NCBI GenBank assembly: GCA_039654915.1
Contig: JBDJPA010000012.1
Location: forward strand, 124,001-188,000
Origin: Aquilaria yunnanensis
Taxonomy: Eukaryota; Streptophyta; Magnoliopsida; Malvales; Thymelaeaceae
Direction: 5' to 3'
DNA: 64,000 nt
Shown: one piece after another, positions 16,291-25,818 of the stretch
Numbering within the stretch: the first letter of the stretch is position 1
Layout of the letters: every line of letters begins with the position of its first letter
Position numbers and translations under genes: made by a program
Notes under the pieces: model-generated
What the model saw: only the letters and a program-made list of their open reading frames with translations
What the model was told of the DNA's origin: nothing
Database searches by the model: none

Positions 16291-18290
16291 TTCTTAACTA
16301 GAAGATGGGAAATTTTTCTGGTTATTCATAATGGAACCAAACCTATCATTATATCCTCATGGATAAAAAGGCAAAAAGGAAGCTGTTAAATATTAGTATA
16401 GTGACATATCCAATAAAAAGAATAATGGAAGTAAAAACAATAGTTCTGTAAACTGATAGGTAGTAGCTTCTTTGAGCACATCTCAATATCCAGTAGATAA
16501 TTTTTTTTTTGTCTGAAAGCACAATACAACTAAAGATGAGTTCAAAGGCAGTATGAAACAGATTCATACTTCACGTCCATATCAATTAAATTTGAATGAG
16601 AAACATTAACCATAAGATACAACAAACATGTGAAAAAACCCGGCCAACCAGCAAAATTACACAAATTGCACAATTGAATAATGATATCTAATTACGGAAC
16701 TGCAATATCTATTTTCACTAGAAAAGCAGACCAGAATGCGAAAAGTAAACCCGAAGACTAGAGAAGCTAGAAAAGGAAACTAGAGAAGCAAACTACTTAA
16801 CCAATCTTGAAAAGCAAACAATAACAGCAATCTAGAGAAGCAAACAAAAGAGACACGAACCACATAAGCAAACATATTTTGTAGTCGAACAAAAGAAGTA
16901 AACATGTAATTTGAGTTGGGATAGTTCTTTGAACTCTATAAAGAATGTGAATACACTATGTTTGTATATTTATCTGGGTAAGATTGTAATAAGCAAACAA
17001 GAAGGGCAAAAGAAACCTTACTTTAATCCTAACTATGTAACTATGTCTTTTTTTGACCAACTGCAATATCCACAATCAACACCAGAAGTCACTAACTTGA
17101 ATCCTAACTTGCAAATCTGGAACATAACTAACAACTCCATATATGCTCATTCATTAAATATGTAGTCCAAAAAGACTCCCATAATAGGCACAACTAATGT
17201 TCTTTACTAACCTAACTCAACAGTAGGAGCTAATCACAATAAACAACTTGAAAAAGCACTTCACTAACAGTGGACAAACATGATTTCTAACAAGAATTAT
17301 GCAACTGTGTATAATTAATTCGACATCTTGATATCTTAAAAGTTTAAAACAACTAGGTAGGTATCTAGCACAGAACAAACCCAAACAAAAGCCATAAAAA
17401 AGCCAATAGAACAATGAAAACAAAAGCAAACAAATTTTGTACCCGAACAAAACTTTCTCCATCTTCCTCCAACTTTAATTGTATCCTTGCCTTTACAGAG
17501 TTCAAAGTATTCTCCCAACTAAAATGTTTAAATTAAGTGAGAACAACTACTTAGTTAACACTTTAATAGCTATGGTCTTCTCAGAAATGAGAAAAATGTG
17601 GAATAAGTCAATCACATGAGCTTGACATAGAGCTACTGTCTTCAACAACAAGTTTTTTCTTTTTCAATCAAATGTGTAAGAGTGCAAGAATCTCATGTGC
17701 TTCATCAAACAAGGAAGCATCAAGAGGACACGATCAAAGGATAAAAAAATAGTAGATATTGATTCTTATTCTACTTTCCATAGCCATAAACAAAGGGTGC
17801 AAGCTCCAGTGGAAGGAGCATGAATGGAGATGCACTTATAAGGAGCATAAACAAAAAGACGTAAACAACAGGGTATAATCAACCACAGAAGCAAACACAG
17901 AGAAAGACCAAATGATGATGATCTGCATTACCTCAGCTGGAGAAGACGATGAGAAGTGGGATCTCCGTTCAACGTCACTGTCAATGCTGAAATTTGCAGA
18001 CTGTGGCCTTGATCGGCGTTTCAAACGACCAAATCGATGTGGCTGTTTGCATTCCTCTTCGTCTTCGCAACAGGGAGCTGGGGATTTTGTCTGAAGAGGG
18101 ATAATGGCATGTCTGTGAAAAACTTCAAATTCATGGATTTTTGTACGTACGTTAATTTTACAAAGAGAGTTTCAGTAAGGGTAAAAGCGTAAATTGATAG
18201 GTTAAAACTTTCCAAAATGGGAAATATTTCAATCTTTTTTAGACTTCCCAAAAAGGAATATGTTTCAAGTAAAATGGGACGGAGGGAGTA

Positions 18291-19369
18291 TAAGATAATT
18301 TATGTTAAATTATAATTTTACTTTAAAATAAAACCATATTTGAATATAAATATATTAATTTAATAAAGATACAGATAAGGTTGGGTAGGAAAAGTTAACC
18401 TCATACTCTCCCCATGGCTTTGCAAGTAAAGTCGGATTTAGGTTTGGATAATAGGGTTTGGGGAGGATAGGGGCGGGCAAGGTATTTTCTTACGGTTGAG
18501 ATTTAGGTGTGAGTGGCGCACATATGTACTCGGACCAAGGTTTTAAATATCGTACCGATTGTCATACCATTTTTTTAACGGTATGGTACAATACCGGATC
18601 TCAGCATCATATCAGTGGTACAACTTATATGTGTCGGGTTTCAACAAATATCAGACATACATTCATATATTAAAATTACATATATGTAAATATAACATAA
18701 AAGTTCCGAGTTGAACTTGTAAAGTTACACAAAAATTTTACTCGAACAAAGTTAAACACAAAAAGAGAAAAACAAATTTTCGAACAAAAAAAAAGGGAAA
18801 AAAAAAAAGGTGATGGCTGACTAATTCCTTTTTATTTTTCTCTAGTTCCTAGAAACTCCACTGACACGTTTATTTGCTTTCTCTCCTAAGCTTTACTTTG
18901 ATACCAGACCCACTAACTCATTTATTTTTTATCTAGTTCCCATAAATTGCCACTAATTTATTTATTCTCTCACCTTCTTACATGACTATTTTTGTTCATC
19001 TCATCCCTTGTCCATCTTTCTTCTCTCTGGTTCTTCGTCATCATCTCTGAGTTTATCCAACTTCAAGATACGAGTTAAGGATTTCAACTCCTTTGACCAG
19101 GTCATGCTTTCTTTTCCTCTTTCTTCTATCATAGATCTGTTTTCTTCCTCCCCATCATGGTGGGTTGTGGATCTGTTGGCGATGATGGCACTCCTCTCCT
19201 CCTCGATTCTTTTCTATTTTAAATACAATATTTCAATTTTTGGTATTTTCTTTCTTCCCCACATGTGCCGCACAAATTCTTTGTACTGTCAAGATAGTGA
19301 AATGGCCAAAATGTGCTTGCCAGCTGGTATAGCTCGGCACAAAGGGTATGGCAATATAAAAAACAAATA
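18291..19369. other. AT-rich intergenic region without a recognised gene
   Basis: Noncoding by inspection. It includes an imperfect palindrome around 18549-18600 (ATCGTACCGATTG ... CGGTATGGTAC), of the kind often seen in old plant repeats. From about 19000 to 19240 there is a CT-rich stretch resembling a 5' UTR, without a followable coding exon. Confidence 0.4.
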
Positions 19370-20340
19370 ATAATAGAAGAACATAAAAATAAATAATTTA
19401 TCAAAAAATGAAAAACTTATAAAGAAAAATAAATTGAGATAAAATAACAAACAATTACTGATAAAAGAATAGAAAATATTTATAAAAGAACAAATTTGGT
19501 AAAAAAAAAAATTAAAAGAACATATAGGAGCTAAAAAAAACAAATATATAAAAGAACATATAAGAATAAAAAAGAACAAAAACAAAAGAACAGATTGGAA
19601 CTAAAAAAGAACAAATATACAAATAAACAAACAACAAAACAAACATAAAAGAACATATGAGAAAGAAAAAGAACAAAAATAAAAGAACATATATGAACTG
19701 AAAAAAAAAAGAGATTTATAAAAGAACAAACAATAAAACATGAAAGAACATATAGGAAATGAAAAAGAACATAAACAAAATAACATATAGGAACTAAAAA
19801 AGAATAGGTATATAAAAAATAATAATAATGTATAAAAGAATATATATGAAATGAAAAAGAACAAAAAAAAACAATATATAGAAACTGAAAAGGAATAGAT
19901 TTATAAAAGAACAAACAACAATGCATAACAGAACATATAGGAAATAAAAAACAATAGAAACAAAAGAATATATAAGAACTGAAAAAGATAAATTTATATA
20001 AGAATAAAAAGTAATGCATAAAAAACATATAGGAATTGAGAAAAAACAAATTTATACAAGAACAAATAATAATGTATAAAAGAACATATAGGAACTGAAA
20101 AAAAAAATAGAAACAAAAGAATATATAAGGGCTTAAAAAAAATAAATTTATAAAGAAGGAGAAAAAAAATAAGGTAATGAAACTGGGAATAATTCAACAA
20201 AAAAATTTAAATAAAAGAGAGTAGAAGCTATAAAGAATGGAAATAATACAAAAAGAATGAAAAAAAAACCTGAAAAATGAAAAATAAAACAAACAAAAAA
20301 TGAAAACAAAGAATAATATACAAAAATGAAAAAGACAAGC
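19370..20340. repeat. A-rich tract with minisatellite of about 92 bp (35 + 57 bp subunits)
   Basis: The core GAACATATAGGAA or a close variant recurs at about 19746, 19781, 19838, 19872, 19931, 19966, 20023, 20082 and 20117. Spacing mostly alternates near 35 and 57 bp, giving a higher-order period of about 92 bp. Subunits carry variants of AAAAAGAACAAA and ATAATGTATAAAAGAAC. Outside roughly 19640-20130 the tract is A-rich but the period fades. On - it produces long Phe/Tyr-rich open frames with no domain. I regard these as by-products of composition. Confidence 0.75.
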
Positions 20341-20342
20341 AA

Positions 20343-20510
20343 GAACGAAAACCTTCTGCCCCATATTGCGCGTCTTCTTTCATGTGCCACCAATATTTTT
20401 TTGCCACGTGTCTAATAATTTAAGAGAAGTAAATTGGGCCAATCTCTCTTTCTCGACTATTTTTCTTGTCACCTCACCTTCCCCATCTCCGGCCCCCACA
20501 TCAAGAAAAG
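20343..20510. repeat. Left arm of an inverted repeat flanking copia element 1
   Basis: This stretch matches the reverse complement of 25655-25818 over about 165 bp at roughly 80% by eye. Shared blocks include CCACCAATATTTT, TTGCCACGTGT, AATAATTTAAGAGAAG and CTATTTTTCTTG. Without the later copia insertion the two arms would be separated by under 500 bp. That suggests a foldback- or MULE-type element, or an inverted host duplication. Confidence 0.75.
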
Positions 20511-20949
20511 GAACAACTCCAATATGCTAAAACCCAGAACAAGAAATTGTTTCATCGCTGAGAATGAAGAAGTAGAGATAGAATAGAGAAAAACAAAAAA
20601 ATTTACGGCTCCATCTTCTTCCTCATCGTGACTTACTATCCTTCTTACCGGCAACATCTTCTCTGTTAAAATTAAGACCCTTCCATGGCAGAACAACTAC
20701 TCACAGGAATTCCTTCGACGGAACACGCTCCTTGCCGGAGACCCTTAAAATCTTATCCGCGAGATGAACCGTGGACACAGATCGCTACAACCACCGCGGC
20801 GAGAACAGAAGCTCCAGCTACTGCAGGAGGCTCAGAACCGCAGACCGCATGGCAAGAAACAACAGGGCCATAAATTGTCCAAATTGCATATCAATTTTGC
20901 TAATTAAAGTTAAAAAAATCCAAAATACCAAACCCCAACACACAGAATT
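20511..20949. other. Left part of the inverted-repeat loop
   Basis: Contains a 25-bp block at 20546-20570 (AATTGTTTCATCGCTGAGAA...) repeated in direct orientation at 25615-25639, next to the right arm. A short open frame on + (20685-20873) has no recognisable motif. The loop ends at the GAATT target site of copia 1 (20945-20949). Confidence 0.5.
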
Positions 20950-21130
20950 TGTAAAATCTGAATTGATCAATTGTATTCTAGCAGTAGCCGAAGCTCTTGG
21001 ATATATACATGTTCGATACTTGCGTACACAGCAAGCAGAACAAGTTGAGTCCGAAACCAAGTCTGACTCAATTACAAAGAAACCAACTTCTAGGCTAACT
21101 CTACCTAATGCTCCTATCATTATCTTAATA
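20950..21130 (-). repeat. 3' LTR of copia 1
   Basis: 181 bp. It differs from the 5' LTR at two transitions (the T in TATTCTAGC and the G in TGTTCGATA). On + it starts TGTAAAATC and ends CTTAATA, so the element-sense start is TA rather than the canonical TG. Confidence 0.93.
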
Positions 21131-21137
21131 CTCCCCC

Positions 21138-24100
21138 TCAAGTTGGTGCATGGATAGTTTGAATGCCCAACTTGGAGATGAGAAATGAAAAGTGCTCCTT
21201 GCTGAGTGTTTTGGTGAGAATGTCAGCGAGCTGATGTTTGGTGGGAACATGCCTTGTTGAGATGTCCTTGGATAGCAATCTTTCTCGAACAAAGTGACAA
21301 TCAAGTTCAATGTGCTTGGTTCTTTCATGAAAAACAGGGTTGGCAGCAATATGAAGAGCAGCTTGGTTGTCACAAAACACTTCCATGGGGGCTGGATGTG
21401 ACAGAGTTAAATAAAAAAGAAGGGCTTTAACCCAAAGAAGCTCACTTGTAGCTGAGGCCATTGCTCGATACTCCGATTCAGCTGAGGATCGAGACACTGT
21501 CGGTTGTTTCTTCGATTTCCAAGAAAGAGGTGTGTTGCCAAGTAAAGTAACAAAGCCTGTGGTGGACCGCCTTGTGAGTGCACAACTTGCCCAATCCGCA
21601 TCACAATACGCTCGAATGACAGTAGATCTATGTGAGGGAAAGAATAATCCATGACCTACTGTACCCTTCAAGTATCGAAGCACATGTTTCACTCCTTCTA
21701 AATGAGCCCGAGATGGAGATTGCATAAACTGGCTCAAAAGATTCACGGCGTAAGTAATATCCAATCTGGTAATGGTTAGGTAAATCAATTTACCTACAAG
21801 TCGTTGATATTGACTTGGATCATCCAACTTGTCTTCATTTTTTAAGGATAAGTGATGTTGTTGCTGCAATGGTACCTTTGCCGGTTTACACCTAAGCATG
21901 CCGGCTTCCTGAAGAATATCAAGCGTGTATTTTCGTTGGGACACAAAAATTCCTTCAGGTGACCGAGCAGTTTCCAAGCCAAGGAAGTATTTCAGTTTAC
22001 CAAGGTCTTTAATGAAGAATATCTTGTTCAGGTACTGTTTTAACTCTTGTATCTTGGCAGAATCATTACCAGCAATGATCATATCATCTACATACAGAAG
22101 AATAGCAGTGAATGACGCACCTTGCTTGGTTGTGAACAACGAATAATCGGCCTTGGATTGAGTGAAACCGTACTGACGAAGAGATGTGGAGAACTTCTCA
22201 AACCATTGTTTAGGTGCTTGTTTAAGACCATACAATGATTTTTCCAGCTTACACACTCGAGTATCACCATCTGTCAAGAATCCTGGTGGGGGAAGCATAT
22301 ATATATCTTCATAAAGATTGCCTTGCAGGAAAGCATTATGGACGTTCATCTGATGAAGTTCCCAATTTTTAAGGGCTGCCACTGCAAGTAGGCAACGAAC
22401 TGACGTTAACTTGGCCACGGGAGCAAAAGTTTCTGTATAGTCTAATCCCTCGATTTGATTGTAACCCTTAGCTACCAATCTCACCTTATATCTTTCAACA
22501 GAACCATCTGATTTATACTTGATCTTATAGACCCATCGAGACCCTATAGGTCGTTTTCCTGGAGGGAGAGGAGTGAGAGTCCAGGTATGATTCTTCTCAA
22601 GTGCCTTTACTTCTTGTTTCATTGCTTCTCTCCATACTGAGTGTTTGACCGCTTGACTGAAGGTCTGTGGCTCAACTTGTGAAGAGATCTCTGCAAGAAA
22701 GGCTTTGTGGCATGGTTTGATTTTATCATAAGAAAGGTAATTAGAGATCGCACAGGGCTTACCCGAAGTTACTGAGTGAGAGACTGATGAAGAGGTTGTT
22801 GAGTTGCTTACTTGTTGGAGCTCACAAACATATTCCTGCAGATAGGACGAAGGTCTTCTTTCTCTTTGTGGTTTAGAACTCTGAGCAATTTTGGAGGGTG
22901 CTTCTTGATCGGGGTTGGTTTGGTCAATAATTAAGGTATGCTGGTTTGGTTCAGTGTCTGGTTGGGATAGATGAACTGGTTCTTCGAATGCTTCGGGTAA
23001 GGTGGGTTTAGGTGCTAAATTATGTGTATCTGTGCTAATGGTTGCATCAAAAGGGAACACATGTTCATAGAAAACAACGTCACGAGAAACAAAAATTCTT
23101 TGTGACTCAATGTCCCAGATTTTGTACCCTTTTTGGCCTGATGGGTATCCAACAAACACACATTTTTTTGATCTAGGTTCAAACTTGTCACTTGTTTTAT
23201 TGTGAGCATAACAGAGGCAACCCATGACCCGAAGATGATCTAGAGAAATTGGTCGACCAAACAAGGTTTCATAAGGACTCTTATTTTCCAAACTCGTAAG
23301 AGGAGTATGGTTAATTAAATAGGCAGCAGTTTGAACACATTCCCCCCAAAATTTGGTTGGCAATTTGGCTTGAAATTTTAAAGCTCTCGCCACTTCCAAT
23401 AGGTGACAATGTTTTCGTTCAACAATCCCATTCTGTTGAGGCGTATCAACACAAGTGGTTTGAAGCATGATCCCATTATTTTGGAAAAAATTAAGCATAG
23501 GACCAGTTGTAAGTTCCAAAGCATTATCATACCTAACTTACTTAATGAGTTTGCCAAATTGATTTTTAACCAAGGCATGAAAAAATTCAAAGTGTATATG
23601 GACTTCAGATTTCCGTTTGAGCAAATATATCCATGTGCATCTACTAAAATCATCAACAATGGTTAAAAAATAATGTGCTCCTGATAAAGACGCAGTTTTG
23701 TAAGGGCCCATACGTCCATATGAACAAGATCAAAAGCATTCTCAGATTGATTTAAACTAAGAGAAAACATCTTCCTAGTCTGTTTTGCACGATGACATGC
23801 ATCACAACAAAAATTATGATTTCTAAGTGACAAATTTGAAACACAAGGAATGTGGGTAAATTTACTGAATGGGACATGGCCAAGACGTTGGTGCCAGACG
23901 GTGGGAGAAGTTTTTGAGTTGGCTACAGATGCTACAGGAATTTGGAGCTCCTTAAAGTAATACAGCCCATCTCGCAATTCACCCCTCCCAATCAGCTTCT
24001 TCAAAGCAAGGTCCTGTATGACACAAAAGGAAGGATAAAATGTCACTGAGAAATTGAGTTGTTGTGTCAGTTTACTAACTGAGACAAGATTGCAAGTAAA

Positions 24101-24226
24101 TGAAGGTATATAAAGCACATCATGCAATTCTAATCCAGGGGACACAATTGTTCGCCCTTTGGCATCCACTCCCAAACTTGCTCCATTAGGTAACTTAATG
24201 CCAGGGAGACCCTCTCCTTTCTCCAA
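21138..24226 (-). pseudogene. Copia 1 pol: end of protease, integrase, RT, RNase H
   Basis: Continues the gag frame beyond a TAG at 24230-24232. The GAG-pre-integrase zinc motif (HQRLGH ... CDACHRAK) and integrase core follow. One base is missing in a GGGCCC run near 23704 (MDVWG...). A TAA lies at 23538-23540. From 23519 to 21138 the frame is open and holds the integrase end ([10 protein letters not shown]), reverse transcriptase with LLYVDDM, and RNase H ([14 protein letters not shown]). In RT motif A the expected Asp of QMDVHNAF is Asn (codon at 22344-22346), which should abolish polymerase activity. It would otherwise encode enzymes for reverse transcription and integration of the element RNA. 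Confidence 0.93.
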
Positions 24227-24229
24227 ACT

Positions 24230-25363
24230 CTACAACAGATCTTGACATCCTGTTAAATGCTCAGAAGCACCGGTGTCCAAAATCCAACTAGAATTCTTAT
24301 GACAAGTCTTACCAAGATAATTGGCCTTCGCATCCTCTTTCTGTTTTGGTAGTATGGCAAGGAGTTGTTGAATTTGCACCGGTGTCAGTTGCATATCATT
24401 GGCTGACTTTTCCTTGTCATCGATAGAGACTTGATTAATTAAGGTTTGTCCAGGCTTGGGATTCCTCTTCCCTTGACTGGATGGATTCTTCTTTTTGCCT
24501 GGCCACCAATCTGGATATCCAATAATTTCGAAGCATTTTTCAGTAACATGCCCACTTTTTCCACAATGGTTGCATTGTTCATTAGTGTCCTTGCCCACAT
24601 TATTTTTGCTAGTCCTTCTAACGTTGAAGGCTGCAGCCTCAGGCACTATGTTCCGTTGTGTTACAACGTCTCGGTGTTTCTCTTCCTTGGTCACCAAGGC
24701 ATATGCCTTGTTAAGACTGGGCAAGGGCTCCATATTCAATATATGTGAGCGAACACTGTTGAAGTGTTCATTGAGTCCCATTAGGAACTGATGTAGCTTT
24801 TCAGCTTCTCGTTCTGCAACAATCTCCTTTGCGGCACCACAGCTACAGTTTGGCATGTTGGAATACGTCGCAAGTTCATCCCATAGTGCCTTCAACTTGG
24901 TGTAGTATACAGCCACCGAGAGTTCCCTTTGTTGCCCAAGCGCAAGTTCTCTCTTCAATTCATGAATTCTAGGAGCATTGCCTTGAGAAAAATGTTCTTC
25001 CAAGTCAATCCACATGTCTCTGGCGGTGTCGGAATAAGCAACACTATCGTGAAGTTCTGGAGCAAGCGAATTAAAAATCCAAGAAATCACCATGGAACTG
25101 CACTTGCTCCACGTTGAGTAGCTGACATGCGCTTCTTCTGGTTTTTCTATTGATCCATCCACAAAACCGAGCTTGTTTTTGGCTTTAAGGGCGTTGATCA
25201 TCGCACGTCGCCATGTTGGATAATTCTCCCCTTTGAGGAGACAAGTGACCAGGACAGCTCCTGGACTATCAGACGCATTCAGGTGATAAGGGGAGGAGGG
25301 ATCGTTTCCAGCAGGCAGCAGCGAAGCTGAAGCAGACGGCGCAACGACCTTGTTATCCACCAT
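24230..25363 (-). CDS. Copia 1 gag with start of protease
   Basis: 377 aa from an ATG at 25363, 58 nt inside the primer binding site. It carries the copia gag N-terminal region (LLKGENYPTWRRAM), a capsid-type helical middle, one CCHC zinc knuckle (CNHCGKSGHVTEKC) and the protease active site DTGAS near the end. Gag would form the cytoplasmic particle that packages element RNA. A TAG at 24230-24232 stops it within protease. In copia elements gag and pol are normally one frame, so this stop is a lesion. Confidence 0.9.
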   Translation of the reverse strand: MVDNKVVAPSASASLLPAGNDPSSPYHLNASDSPGAVLVTCLLKGENYPTWRRAMINALKAKNKLGFVDGSIEKPEEAHVSYSTWSKCSSMVISWIFNSLAPELHDSVAYSDTARDMWIDLEEHFSQGNAPRIHELKRELALGQQRELSVAVYYTKLKALWDELATYSNMPNCSCGAAKEIVAEREAEKLHQFLMGLNEHFNSVRSHILNMEPLPSLNKAYALVTKEEKHRDVVTQRNIVPEAAAFNVRRTSKNNVGKDTNEQCNHCGKSGHVTEKCFEIIGYPDWWPGKKKNPSSQGKRNPKPGQTLINQVSIDDKEKSANDMQLTPVQIQQLLAILPKQKEDAKANYLGKTCHKNSSWILDTGASEHLTGCQDLL

Positions 25364-25420
25364 GATTGCGTTCCTTGGTCTTCAGTGTTTTTTTTTGTTT
25401 TGATACAGGTACAGATCAGT

Positions 25421-25432
25421 GCTCTGATACCA
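25421..25432 (-). promoter_or_regulatory. Primer binding site of copia 1
   Basis: TGGTATCAGAGC on -, adjacent to the inner edge of the 5' LTR. It is the common plant LTR-element primer site for initiator Met tRNA. Confidence 0.9.
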
Positions 25433-25613
25433 TGTAAAATCTGAATTGATCAATTGTATTCCAGCAGTAGCCGAAGCTCTTGGATATATACATGTTCAAT
25501 ACTTGCGTACACAGCAAGCAGAACAAGTTGAGTCCGAAACCAAGTCTGACTCAATTACAAAGAAACCAACTTCTAGGCTAACTCTACCTAATGCTCCTAT
25601 CATTATCTTAATA
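25433..25613 (-). repeat. 5' LTR of copia 1
   Basis: 181 bp, the same length as the 3' LTR and identical apart from two transitions. The right target copy GAATT follows at 25614-25618. Confidence 0.93.
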
Positions 25614-25654
25614 GAATTGCTTCATCGCTGGGAATGGAAGAGAGAAGAATATTT

Positions 25655-25818
25655 ATATCATTTTCTTGACGTGCGGCTGCGGAGAAGAGAGAGGGTATGT
25701 AGCAAGAAAAATAGGCGAGAAAGAAAAATTAACTCAATTTGCTTCTCTTAAATTATTGAACACGTGGCAAGAAAATATTGGTGGTACATGAAAGGAGACA
25801 CGATACAAGATTTTCGTT
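25655..25818. repeat. Right arm of the inverted repeat flanking copia 1
   Basis: Reverse complement of 20343-20510 (shared blocks AATATTGGTGG, CACGTGGCAAG, CTTCTCTTAAATTATT). The sequence outside both arms does not continue the match: minisatellite on the left, a GA/A-rich stretch on the right. Confidence 0.75.

Larger units (their letters stand above)
12908..18288 (+). mobile_element. Mariner-like element (plant MLE), full length with TIRs and TA target duplication
   Basis: The left terminus reads CTACCTCCATCCCAGTTTTA. The right terminus, read on -, is CTCCCTCCGTCCCATTTTAC. They match at most positions over about 33 bp. TA flanks both sides (12906-12907 and 18289-18290), as expected for Tc1/mariner. 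The 5381-bp element carries a DD39D-type transposase on + near its left end. The rest is mostly noncoding, plus one unexplained open frame on - (15940-16290). The CTCCCTCC start is shared with plant Stowaway MITEs, which MLE transposases are known to mobilise. The transposase has three lesions, so this copy is probably inactive. Confidence 0.9.
20950..25613 (-). mobile_element. Ty1/copia LTR retrotransposon 1, young but defective
   Basis: 4664 bp, transcribed on -. LTRs of 181 bp lie at 20950-21130 and 25433-25613 and differ at only two sites by eye. The target duplication is GAATT (20945-20949 and 25614-25618). The primer binding site beside the 5' LTR reads TGGTATCAGAGC on - (25421-25432), the usual initiator Met tRNA match. 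A polypurine tract (TTGAGGGGGAG) lies at 21131-21141. Gag and pol domains are all present in copia order: GAG, protease, integrase, reverse transcriptase, RNase H. Two stops, one frameshift and a catalytic-site change disable it. It sits inside the inverted repeat 20343/25818. Confidence 0.95.

Noticed and set aside
19289..20393. Several long Phe/Tyr/Leu-rich open frames on -
   Set aside because: They follow the A-rich minisatellite exactly, overlap in several frames and contain no domain; composition explains them.
20685..20873. 62-codon Ala/Thr-rich open frame on +
   Set aside because: No homology pattern, no supporting promoter, and it lies in the loop of an old inverted repeat.
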